Shown here one piece after another: positions 1 through 6,093 of a stretch of DNA of 10,807 bases. Both the position numbers and the translations under genes were made by a program. The stretch's first letter is position 1; each line of letters starts with the position of its first letter. Where the stretch lies: positions 1-10,807 of the forward strand of contig JAUWCW010000040.1 in NCBI GenBank assembly GCA_030609125.1, read 5' to 3'. This DNA is from Candidatus Rokuibacteriota bacterium. Its GTDB lineage: Bacteria > JAUVQV01. Below the pieces are notes generated by a model that ran no database searches, had not been told where the DNA came from, and saw only the letters and a program-made list of their open reading frames with translations.

Positions 1-540
1 GATTATGTTCTGCGCCGAAGTGACCGCGCCGGTGACGATGTGCACTTCCGCTTCCAGCCGGACCCCGCTCATCCCGAGAGGCTCCTTGATCCCGTCCTGG
101 TCGTCGATGATGAACTCCTGGGGCAGGACGTGTATCACCTCCCGGTCCATGGGGATGGCAACCGCTTTGGCCGCATCGATGACCCTCTCAATGTCGGACT
201 GGGTGACCTCCTTGTCCTTGATGGCTATCACTCCCCTGGAGTTGAAGCCCTTTATGTGCCCCCCGGCGATGCCGGCAAAAATGCTGTCTATCTCGACGCC
301 GGCCATCAGCTCCGCCTCCTCCACGGCCTTCTTGATAGACTCGACGGTGCTGTCGATGTTGATGACCACGCCCTTCCGGAGGCCCCGCGACTGGCTCGTG
401 CCGAGGCCGATGATGTCGAGGTTCCCCTCGGGAGTTATCTCTCCGACGACAGCACATATCTTGGTGGTACCGATATCGAGGCCTACTATGATGTTGCCCT
501 TCCCCGGCACTTTCACCACCTGCCTTTCCTCAGACTCCAT
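1..540 (-). CDS. ftsA: Cell division protein FtsA, N-terminal 180 residues (3' end beyond window)
   Basis: Actin-like ATPase that tethers FtsZ to the membrane and recruits later divisome proteins at the cytoplasmic face. Direct translation of the minus strand from the ATG at 540 gives 180 in-frame codons to base 1 without a stop. Residues 17-33 (NIIVGLDIGTTKICAVV) are the actin-family phosphate-1 loop. Residues 51-59 (SRGLRKGVV) and 88-100 (FAGIAGGHIKGFN) are typical FtsA, and the FtsA-specific 1C subdomain follows at about 85-165, including VLPQEFIIDDQDGI and LGMSGVRLEAEVHIVTGA. The C-terminal membrane-targeting helix would lie outside the window. The gene starts 55 nt after ftsQ, the usual neighbour. 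The start is fixed by homology. Its ribosome-binding site is poor: GGAG sits only 1 nt from the ATG, and a better site serves an out-of-frame ATG upstream. The wording is close to Geobacter FtsA as I recall it. Confidence 0.96.
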   Translation of the reverse strand, partial: MESEERQVVKVPGKGNIIVGLDIGTTKICAVVGEITPEGNLDIIGLGTSQSRGLRKGVVINIDSTVESIKKAVEEAELMAGVEIDSIFAGIAGGHIKGFNSRGVIAIKDKEVTQSDIERVIDAAKAVAIPMDREVIHVLPQEFIIDDQDGIKEPLGMSGVRLEAEVHIVTGAVTSAQNII

Positions 541-551
541 GCTCCAGCCAT
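513..551 (-). other. 12-codon mini-ORF overlapping the ftsA start
   Basis: An ATG at 551-549 has a good Shine-Dalgarno (AGGGAG, 558-563) 6 nt upstream and reads 12 codons, ending in TGA at 515-513. It encloses the ftsA ATG (540-538) in another frame. No other ATG, GTG or TTG in the ftsA frame lies in the 55-nt gap. The mini-ORF may be chance, or it may reduce or couple ftsA translation. The peptide itself has no recognisable features. Confidence 0.3.
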
Positions 552-595
552 TTCTTTCTCCCTGAACAGTGTTCCTTTGCCTTGCCCCGTCACCC

Positions 596-1471
596 TCAGC
601 CCTCCTCTTCCCCAGCCGCCTGCTCGTCGCGGTGGGCTTCCGCGGGCTTGACTACGACCATGCCGTCCGCCCGCAGATCTATGTATTCCAGCGCTTCCCA
701 CCTGGAGGCCATGTCCCGTGCCACCAGCCTCCACCTGCCGAGGCGCTCGTGCACTCTTTCGCGGCCGAGGTGCACAAGGGGCCTGCCCGCGACGGGAATG
801 ATTACGGCGTCGCTTTCCGAGGAGAGATCGACGCACTCGATCTCGTGCACGGGAGGGAAGCCGGCGGAATGGATGGCACGGACGATTTCGATCCCGTCCT
901 GCAGGTCCCGAAGCCCCTCGGCCGTGACGCGCCCTCCCCGAATCAGGAGCCCGGAAAGGCAGGGAAGGGCGGCCCCCTCCCCGCCCGTCACGTGGCTCAT
1001 GACTATTCCCTCACGGTCTATGATGTAGTCGCGGTCCGCCCTCACCACTGCCGTCGGAACCCTCTCCTCCACCTCGATCACGATCTCCGAGGGAAGCCTT
1101 CGGATGACAGCGGCATTCCTGATCAGGGCGTTTCCAAGAAGGCGGCTGCGGATCTGACCGATATTCATGGCCATGAGACCGTCGCCGAAGTGCACCTCCG
1201 CCTCACGAATAATCTGCTCCTCCGAAAGAGTCCTGTTGCCGCCGATGCGCACACTCTTGAGGGTGAAAAGGGGCGATCCAATCACCTTCTCTTCCAGCCA
1301 GAGATAGCCGACCCCCCCCCCCATGTAGCCCGCCGCCAGCGCGAGAGTGAGCAGGACGAGGGTCATCCCCGCCGCCGCCGCCCGCCGCAGCAGGCGTCTC
1401 CGCAGCTTCTCCCCCCGCCTGACGGACTGGGCGGCCCTGCGTGAGCCCTTAGGCTGGTACAGATTCTTCAC
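596..1471 (-). CDS. ftsQ: Cell division protein FtsQ
   Basis: Bitopic membrane divisome protein (DivIB family) that bridges FtsA/FtsZ-side proteins to FtsL/FtsB and the septal synthase. It has 291 aa from a GTG start. A basic cytoplasmic tail (residues 1-33, many Arg/Lys) is followed by one membrane segment at about 34-58. An extracytoplasmic POTRA domain spans about 69-138 (FTLKSVRIGGNRTLSEEQII, ending in PSEIVIEVEERVPTAVV), and then comes the beta domain, whose DYIIDREGIVM motif is typical. The last ~18 residues are Glu/Ala-rich and probably disordered. The GTG at 1471 overlaps the ddl stop as GTGA and has AAGGAGG 10 nt upstream. A further in-frame GTG at 1498 would give a 31-nt overlap and lacks that site, so I prefer 1471. 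Oddity: the codons for M50-GGG-V54 form an 11-G run. Confidence 0.93.
   Translation of the reverse strand: MKNLYQPKGSRRAAQSVRRGEKLRRRLLRRAAAAGMTLVLLTLALAAGYMGGGVGYLWLEEKVIGSPLFTLKSVRIGGNRTLSEEQIIREAEVHFGDGLMAMNIGQIRSRLLGNALIRNAAVIRRLPSEIVIEVEERVPTAVVRADRDYIIDREGIVMSHVTGGEGAALPCLSGLLIRGGRVTAEGLRDLQDGIEIVRAIHSAGFPPVHEIECVDLSSESDAVIIPVAGRPLVHLGRERVHERLGRWRLVARDMASRWEALEYIDLRADGMVVVKPAEAHRDEQAAGEEEG
1312..1322 (-). repeat. 11-base G homopolymer (C on + strand) inside ftsQ
   Basis: Eleven consecutive C on the given strand read as eleven G in the ftsQ coding strand, encoding the end of Met50, Gly51-Gly53 and the first base of Val54 in the membrane segment. The ftsQ frame is intact on both sides at this length. 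It is the longest homopolymer I noticed in the window; the next are 8-base runs in mraY and ftsW. Confidence 0.95.
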
Positions 1472-2394
1472 CGCTCGAGCGCCTCCTTGAGCATCCACTC
1501 CACCAGGTCGTCGAATTCAATCCCGGCCGCCGCCGCCGCCTTGGGCAGCAGGCTCGTCTCGGTCATCCCCGGTATGGTGTTCAGCTCCAGCAGCCAGGCC
1601 TTCCCCCGGGGGTCGAGCCGGAAATCGACCCGGGTGGCCCCGCTGCAGCCGAGAGCGAGCTGAGCCTTCACCGCCAGGAGCTGGAGTCGGCGGGCCGTGG
1701 CGGCGGGCAGGGGGGCGGGAACGAGATACCGTGTGGTGGAGCTTCTGTATTTGGCCCTGTAATCGTAGAAGCCTCCTTTCGCGACCACCTCGATCACCGG
1801 CAGCGCCCTGTCCCCGAGAATTCCTACGGTCAGCTCCCGCCCCGGTATGTACTTCTCCACCATCGCTTCGTCCCCGTAGCGGAGCGCCTCCCTCAGGGCC
1901 GGCCGCAGCTCGCCGGCCTTCTTGACCAGACTCACTCCGATTGTCGAGCCCTCCGTCGGCGGCTTGACGACCACCGGCGGCCGAAGCCGGGGGCAGGGCC
2001 AGCCGCGGCCATCGAGGAAGGAAGCGTCCAGCATGGCGAAGGGGGGAGTGGGCAGGCGCCTCCCGGTGAATATCCACTTGGAGTATTTCTTGTCCATCGC
2101 CACCGCGCTGCCGAGAACTCCCGACCCGGTGTATGGAATTCCCATTGACTCCAGAAGACCCTGTATCGCGCCGTCTTCCCCTCCCTTGCCGTGAAGGGAA
2201 AGGAACGCTATCTCGATTTGCCGGCGGCGAAGGTCGCCGGCCACGCCACGGCCGACGTCTACCGGGAGGGGGCGATATCCCTTTCGCCTGAGGGCCCCGA
2301 CCACCGCCTCTCCGGTGCGGAGCGAGACCTCCCGTTCCGCCGAGAGGCCGCCCATGAGCACCCCCACCCTTTTCTCCCGCAGGATCGTCGTCAC
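1468..2394 (-). CDS. ddl: D-alanine--D-alanine ligase
   Basis: ATP-grasp ligase joining two D-alanines to make the dipeptide that MurF adds to the peptidoglycan precursor; cytoplasmic. Its 308 aa match the usual DdlB size. Visible motifs: GGLSAEREVSLRTG (15-28, N-terminal binding Glu20), LHGKGGEDGAIQG (68-79), VVVKPPTEGSTIGVS (141-155, ATP loop with Ser150), EKYIPGRELTVGIL (180-193), FYDYRAKY (209-216), and LLELNTIPGMTETSL (268-282, metal ligands Glu270 and Asn272). Tyr216 in the KY position, with Glu20 and Ser150, matches the D-Ala-D-Ala class; D-Ala-D-Lac ligases carry a different residue there. The start is a GTG at 2394 overlapping the murB stop as GTGA, preceded by GAGAGGA-type purines. 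The 3' end overlaps ftsQ in the same way, which suggests coupled translation. Confidence 0.96.
   Translation of the reverse strand: MTTILREKRVGVLMGGLSAEREVSLRTGEAVVGALRRKGYRPLPVDVGRGVAGDLRRRQIEIAFLSLHGKGGEDGAIQGLLESMGIPYTGSGVLGSAVAMDKKYSKWIFTGRRLPTPPFAMLDASFLDGRGWPCPRLRPPVVVKPPTEGSTIGVSLVKKAGELRPALREALRYGDEAMVEKYIPGRELTVGILGDRALPVIEVVAKGGFYDYRAKYRSSTTRYLVPAPLPAATARRLQLLAVKAQLALGCSGATRVDFRLDPRGKAWLLELNTIPGMTETSLLPKAAAAAGIEFDDLVEWMLKEALER
1482..1488 (-). promoter_or_regulatory. Shine-Dalgarno deciding the ftsQ GTG start
   Basis: The minus strand reads AAGGAGG, a near-perfect anti-16S match, 10 nt before the GTG at 1471. It lies within the last codons of ddl. It favours GTG 1471 over the in-frame GTG at 1498. 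Confidence 0.75.
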
Positions 2395-3338
2395 AGCCCA
2401 TCCTCTCCCACGATGTCGATCTCCGTCTCCAGCCTGATTCCGGCCTTCTCCTCCGCCTTGCGTGCCACCAGTTCGACGAGCCGCTCGATCTCCCCCGCCG
2501 TGGCCCCTCCGAGGTTGACGATGACGTTGGCATGTTTGCGGGAAACCTCGGCCCGGCCCACCCGGAGCCCCTTCATCCCCAGGCTCTCAATGATCCTGCC
2601 GGCGTAGTCTCCCGGGGGGTTCTTGAAAACCGAGCCGGCCATCCCCACTCCGAGGGGGAGCCTCTTGCCCCTCTCCGACAGGCAGTGCTTGACCCGGTCG
2701 TGGACGTAGGGATCCCCTTTGTAAACGAGGCGCATCCCCACCTCCGCCACGACCCCCTCACAGGGCCAGCGGCTTCCCCGATAGAAGAAATCGACCTGCG
2801 AGCGCGCCAGCCGGACCCGCTCTCCCTTCATGTCGACCAGTTCCAGCCAGCTCACGATATCCCCGAAGGAACTGCCGTGGGCCCCGGCGTTCATGTACGC
2901 CGCCCCCCCGACGGTTCCGGGTATTCCGGCGGCGAACTCCAGACCCGAGAGCCCGAGCTTGACGGTGTGATTGATGACCCCCGACAGGAGGGTGCCGGCC
3001 AGAGCGGAGAGCTCGACGGCCTGCCGCTCCGCGCCCTGGTCCCCGACGGCCTCGCTCCCGCTGATTCCCACGAGAGCGCCGGTGTGAATCGCCAGGCCGC
3101 GGATGCCCCCGTCGCGAACGAGCAGGTTGGTGCCGTTGCCCATGACGAAAAGGGGCATGCCGCAGAGATCCGCCGCCTTGACAGCCACCGAGAGGTCTTC
3201 GGTGTCGACGGGAAAGAAGAGCAGGTCCGCCGGCCCCCCGACTCGAAAGGACGTGTGGTCCCGCAGGTGCTCCCCCTGCAGGAGCTTCCCCCTGCACTTT
3301 TCATGAAGTATCTTCGCCAGCTCTCCGGTGCCTTTCAT
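2391..3338 (-). CDS. murB: UDP-N-acetylenolpyruvoylglucosamine reductase
   Basis: FAD-dependent, NADPH-using reductase that turns UDP-GlcNAc-enolpyruvate into UDP-MurNAc, the acceptor for MurC; cytoplasmic. Its 315 aa fit the shorter type II (Bacillus-like) MurB. Visible motifs: HTSFRVGGPADLL (28-40) opening the FAD-binding domain, GNGTNLLVRDGGIRG (67-81), GLEFAAGIPGTVGGAAYMNAG (132-152), FFYRGSRW (184-191, equivalent of the YRxS signature), GMAGSVFKNP (232-241) with the proton-donating Ser236, and a C-terminal RLETEIDIVG (302-311) containing the conserved Glu. The ATG at 3338 overlaps the murC stop as ATGA. The open frame runs far upstream through murC in another frame, but homology begins at this ATG. 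The stop overlaps the ddl GTG by 4 nt. Confidence 0.96.
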   Translation of the reverse strand: MKGTGELAKILHEKCRGKLLQGEHLRDHTSFRVGGPADLLFFPVDTEDLSVAVKAADLCGMPLFVMGNGTNLLVRDGGIRGLAIHTGALVGISGSEAVGDQGAERQAVELSALAGTLLSGVINHTVKLGLSGLEFAAGIPGTVGGAAYMNAGAHGSSFGDIVSWLELVDMKGERVRLARSQVDFFYRGSRWPCEGVVAEVGMRLVYKGDPYVHDRVKHCLSERGKRLPLGVGMAGSVFKNPPGDYAGRIIESLGMKGLRVGRAEVSRKHANVIVNLGGATAGEIERLVELVARKAEEKAGIRLETEIDIVGEDGL

Positions 3339-4720
3339 GACGCGCTCTTTCCCTGGAGAAGATGGCAGAGCTCCTCCGCCGTCTTCCAGATATCCCCGGC
3401 CCCCAGGGTGATCACCATGTCCCCCTCCCTGACGAGATCCATCAGGCGGGGAGCGATCTCTTCCCGCCTGGCCACAAAGAGCGTCTCCCCGTCGTGCACC
3501 TCTTCGACCCGCCTCAGGATGGACTCGGCGTTCACGCCGGGGATCGGATCTTCGCCGGCAGCGTAGATTTCGGTCATGACCACAACGTCCGCGCCCTCGA
3601 AGGCTCCGGTGAATTCCTCCGCCAGATCGCGGCTGCGGGTGAACCGGTGGGGCTGAAAGACGGCGACGACCCTTCTCGCCCACCCGGCCCGGGCCGCCTT
3701 GAGCGTCGCTATGATCTCCTCCGGATGGTGACCGTAGTCGTCGACCACCATGACCCCCGCCGTTTCGGCCTTGATTTCGAAGCGCCGGGCCGCGTTGCGG
3801 AAGGACTCCATGGCACTGAAGATCTTTTCCGGGGCGATGTCCAGTTCCAGCCCGACGGCGATGGCGGCGAGCGCGTTCGACACGTTGTGCTCCCCCGGCA
3901 CGCCGAGGGTCAGCCGTCCCAGCTCCTCCCCGTGGTGTGTGACGGTGAACACCGTGCGCCCCGATGAATGGACAACGCTGTGGGCGCGAACGTCCGCCTC
4001 GGGGGCGAACCCGCAGGTCACGATCCTCTTCGTCAGCCTCGGGATGATCGCCCGCACGGGGCCGCTGTCCACACCCATGACGACCGCCCCGTAGAAGGGG
4101 ACCTTGTTGGCGAATTCGACAAAGGCGTTTTCGATGGCCCGCAGGTCGGCGTAATAGTCCAGGTGCTCGCGGTCGATGTTGGTTATCACTGCCCACGTCG
4201 GCGTCAGGTGAAGAAAACTCCCGTCGCTCTCATCCGCTTCCGCAACCAGGAACTGCCCCTGCCCCAGACGGGCGTTGGATCCGCTGGTGGCGAGTCTTCC
4301 TCCCACGACGGCCGTCGGATCGAGGCCGGCTGTGGCCAGGACCGCCTCCACCATGGAGGTGACGGTCGTCTTGCCGTGCGCCCCGGCGACCGCCACGCTG
4401 TACTTCATCCTCATCAGCTCAGCCAGCATCTCCGCCCTGGGGATGACCGGCATCTTTTCACGGTGGGCCTCGACGATCTCCGGGTTGTCGGAGGAAATGG
4501 CGGAGGAGGCGACGACCACCTGTGCGCCGTGAACGTTCCCGGCGGCGTGGCCGATGGAGACCTCCGCGCCGAGGACGCGGAGCCTCTCCGTCACCGGGCT
4601 CTCGGCCAGGTCGGAACCGCTCACGTTGTAGCCCATGTTCAGCAGGACCTCGGCGATGCCGCTCATCCCGCTGCCTCCGATGCCGACAAAGTGGAGGTTC
4701 TTTACCTTCTGTATGTACAT
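3335..4720 (-). CDS. murC: UDP-N-acetylmuramate--L-alanine ligase
   Basis: First of the ATP-dependent amino-acid ligases of peptidoglycan synthesis; adds L-Ala to UDP-MurNAc in the cytoplasm. 461 aa, the usual size. Domain 1 has the UDP-binding glycine loop (FVGIGGSGMSGIAE, 11-24). Domain 2 has the P-loop GAHGKTTVTSMV (113-124), VAEADESDGSFL (159-170) and ITNIDREHLDYY (179-190). Domain 3 has VVDDYGHHPEEI (325-336), FQPHRFTRS (355-363) and LGAGDIWK (439-446). The ATG at 4720 gives the standard MurC N-terminus. The gene overlaps the upstream 91-codon gene by 19 nt, and its ribosome-binding site (GAGAAAGG, very close to the ATG) is embedded in that gene, so coupling to it is likely. The stop overlaps murB as ATGA. 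Confidence 0.97.
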   Translation of the reverse strand: MYIQKVKNLHFVGIGGSGMSGIAEVLLNMGYNVSGSDLAESPVTERLRVLGAEVSIGHAAGNVHGAQVVVASSAISSDNPEIVEAHREKMPVIPRAEMLAELMRMKYSVAVAGAHGKTTVTSMVEAVLATAGLDPTAVVGGRLATSGSNARLGQGQFLVAEADESDGSFLHLTPTWAVITNIDREHLDYYADLRAIENAFVEFANKVPFYGAVVMGVDSGPVRAIIPRLTKRIVTCGFAPEADVRAHSVVHSSGRTVFTVTHHGEELGRLTLGVPGEHNVSNALAAIAVGLELDIAPEKIFSAMESFRNAARRFEIKAETAGVMVVDDYGHHPEEIIATLKAARAGWARRVVAVFQPHRFTRSRDLAEEFTGAFEGADVVVMTEIYAAGEDPIPGVNAESILRRVEEVHDGETLFVARREEIAPRLMDLVREGDMVITLGAGDIWKTAEELCHLLQGKSAS

Positions 4721-4977
4721 GCCTTTCTCATCTGTCTCGGCCGGTAATTCAGGTACGGATCCCGACTCTCCTCCTTCTTCCCGCGATGGAACTCATCGAC
4801 GGGGATCTGCTCGATGGAATAAATGGACGTACCGTTGGGATTCTTCTTGACCCGGGAAAGCGAAAGAGCGTTGAGAAAAGCGCTGACCATGTCCTGGGCG
4901 CTGTAGTAGCGCACCAGGTCGTAGCTTTTTCCCGCCCCCATGTGTCCACCCTTGAGAACAACCTTGAAATACGCCAT
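4702..4977 (-). CDS. Uncharacterised 91-aa protein between murG and murC
   Basis: I do not recognise the family. The reading frame is open from the ATG at 4977, 4 nt after the murG stop. A G-rich ribosome-binding site (AGGGGGGG, 4985-4992) lies 7 nt upstream. The frame ends 19 nt inside murC, so the gene looks translated and coupled to both neighbours. The sequence suggests a soluble alpha/beta protein: a strand (AYFKVVLKG, 2-10), a Gly-rich turn (GGHMGAGKS, 10-18), a strand (YDLVRYYSA), a helix (AQDMVSAFLNALSLSRV, 27-43), a strand (SIYSIEQIPV, 51-60), then a charged tail with ESRDPYL (70-76) and a very basic end. Gly11-Ser18 formally fits the Walker A pattern GxxxxGKS, but the protein is far smaller than a P-loop NTPase. 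The strand-strand-helix-strand order may instead resemble small RNA-binding folds such as ribosomal LX/eL20; this is speculation. No signal peptide or membrane segment. Base composition is less GC-rich than its neighbours. Confidence 0.75.
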   Translation of the reverse strand: MAYFKVVLKGGHMGAGKSYDLVRYYSAQDMVSAFLNALSLSRVKKNPNGTSIYSIEQIPVDEFHRGKKEESRDPYLNYRPRQMRKACTYRR

Positions 4978-4981
4978 GTCG

Positions 4982-6082
4982 TCACCCCCCCTGCCCGCGA
5001 ACAAGTTCAGTACACTCTTCGACAATCCTCTCCGCTGCGTCCCGCCTCCCCGCTCCGGCGCTCCTCGCCGCCATCTCCCGGAGCCTGTCCCTGTCCAGAT
5101 GGAACTCTTCCAGCATCCCCGCGAGCCTGGCGGGGCCCTCGGGATCGCTTTCCTCGATGAGCCGCCCGCCGCGCTTTTCCACCAGCCACATGGCGTTCTT
5201 CCGCTGGTGACCGCCCGCGGCGTGGGGAAAGGGGACGAAGATGGCCGGCCGGCCCGCGGCGGCTATCTCCGACACGGCGCCGGCGCCCGCCCGTGATATG
5301 ACGAGATCCGCCCAGCCGTACCTGGCGCCCATGCCGTCCACAAAAGTACGCACCTGGGAATCGATTCCCGTTTCGTGATAGGCCTCCTCCACCCATCCCC
5401 TGTCGTCGGCGCCGGTCTGATGGACAAACATCATCTTCTTTCGCGCCGGGCCCAGGCGGGAGAGGGCAGCGGTGACAAGCCTGTTGACGCCTCTCGCCCC
5501 ACGGCTTCCGCCCAGCACGAGGATCTTCAGCACTTCCTCCCGTCCGATATCGCCGGGCTCTCCGAGGGCGTCCCGCCGTATGGGGTTCCCCGTCACCACC
5601 GTCCTTGCCCCGGGGAAACCTGAGGCCGCCTCTTCGAAGGCGAGAAACACTTTCCGCGCCAGACGGCCGAGGAGACGATTCGTCATGCCCGGGACCGTGT
5701 TCTGCTCCTGCAGCACCAGGGGAATGCCGAGGGTCCACGCCGCGAGGGCGGCGGGCCCCGAGGAATAGCCGCCGACCCCGATGACGAGCTCGGGCCCGAA
5801 GTCCGAAAGGACGCGGCGGCACTCGAAGAGAGCTTTGCAGGCAAGAAAGGCCCCGGAGACCTTTCCCGCCGCCCCCCGGCCCTTCAGGCCCCGCACGTTG
5901 AGGCCGTGGAACTGCATCCCCGCCGCCGGAACCACGTGCTCCTCCATTTTTCCCGTCACTCCGATGTACAGAATCTTCGCCTCCTCACAGCGGCGCCGGA
6001 ACTCTTCCGCCACGGCAAGCCCGGGAAAGAGGTGCCCCCCCGTCCCGCCTCCCGCCACCGCCAGTGCCCGAATCGCCACCAT
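4982..6082 (-). CDS. murG: Lipid II synthase: UDP-GlcNAc:lipid I N-acetylglucosaminyltransferase
   Basis: Peripheral inner-membrane GT28-family glycosyltransferase that transfers GlcNAc from UDP-GlcNAc onto lipid I (the product of MraY), giving lipid II. 366 aa, normal length. The N-terminal domain has the first glycine loop (AGGGTGGHLFPGLA, 10-23), GVGGYSSGPAAL (102-113) and LQEQNTVPGMTNRL (124-137). The C-terminal nucleotide-sugar domain has VVTGNPIRRDAL (162-173), LVLGGSRGARGVN (188-200), ISRAGAGAVSEI (262-273), with the Glu that binds UDP-GlcNAc, and FVPFPHAAGGHQRKNA (282-297), with the conserved Gln and Asn. The ATG at 6082 lies 11 nt after the ftsW stop and is preceded by GGATGAG. The gene sits between ftsW and the 91-codon small gene that precedes murC, where murG is normally followed directly by murC. 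Confidence 0.97.
   Translation of the reverse strand: MVAIRALAVAGGGTGGHLFPGLAVAEEFRRRCEEAKILYIGVTGKMEEHVVPAAGMQFHGLNVRGLKGRGAAGKVSGAFLACKALFECRRVLSDFGPELVIGVGGYSSGPAALAAWTLGIPLVLQEQNTVPGMTNRLLGRLARKVFLAFEEAASGFPGARTVVTGNPIRRDALGEPGDIGREEVLKILVLGGSRGARGVNRLVTAALSRLGPARKKMMFVHQTGADDRGWVEEAYHETGIDSQVRTFVDGMGARYGWADLVISRAGAGAVSEIAAAGRPAIFVPFPHAAGGHQRKNAMWLVEKRGGRLIEESDPEGPARLAGMLEEFHLDRDRLREMAARSAGAGRRDAAERIVEECTELVRGQGG
4985..4992 (-). promoter_or_regulatory. Ribosome-binding site of the 91-codon gene, inside the end of murG
   Basis: The minus strand reads AGGGGGGG, then TGACGAC, then the ATG at 4977. The purine tract encodes the last Gly residues of MurG and abuts its stop. An alternative ATG at 5025 in the same frame would need a 44-nt overlap with murG and lacks a comparable site. 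Confidence 0.6.
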
Positions 6083-6093
6083 TTCTCATCCGC

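Noticed and set aside
564-574. LexA (SOS) box before ftsA, from the GAAC...GTTC pattern
   Set aside because: The Bacillus-type box needs four bases between GAAC and GTTC; here there are three. As I recall, deltaproteobacterial LexA sites have a different sequence.
1472-1498. ftsQ start at the upstream GTG (1498)
   Set aside because: It would overlap ddl by 31 nt and lacks a clear ribosome-binding site. The GTG at 1471 has AAGGAGG and a 4-nt overlap like its neighbours.
4702-4977. Calling the 91-aa protein a P-loop ATPase
   Set aside because: A GxxxxGKS match alone is weak evidence. The protein is far shorter than known P-loop folds and the Walker B candidate contains a proline, so it is left unnamed.
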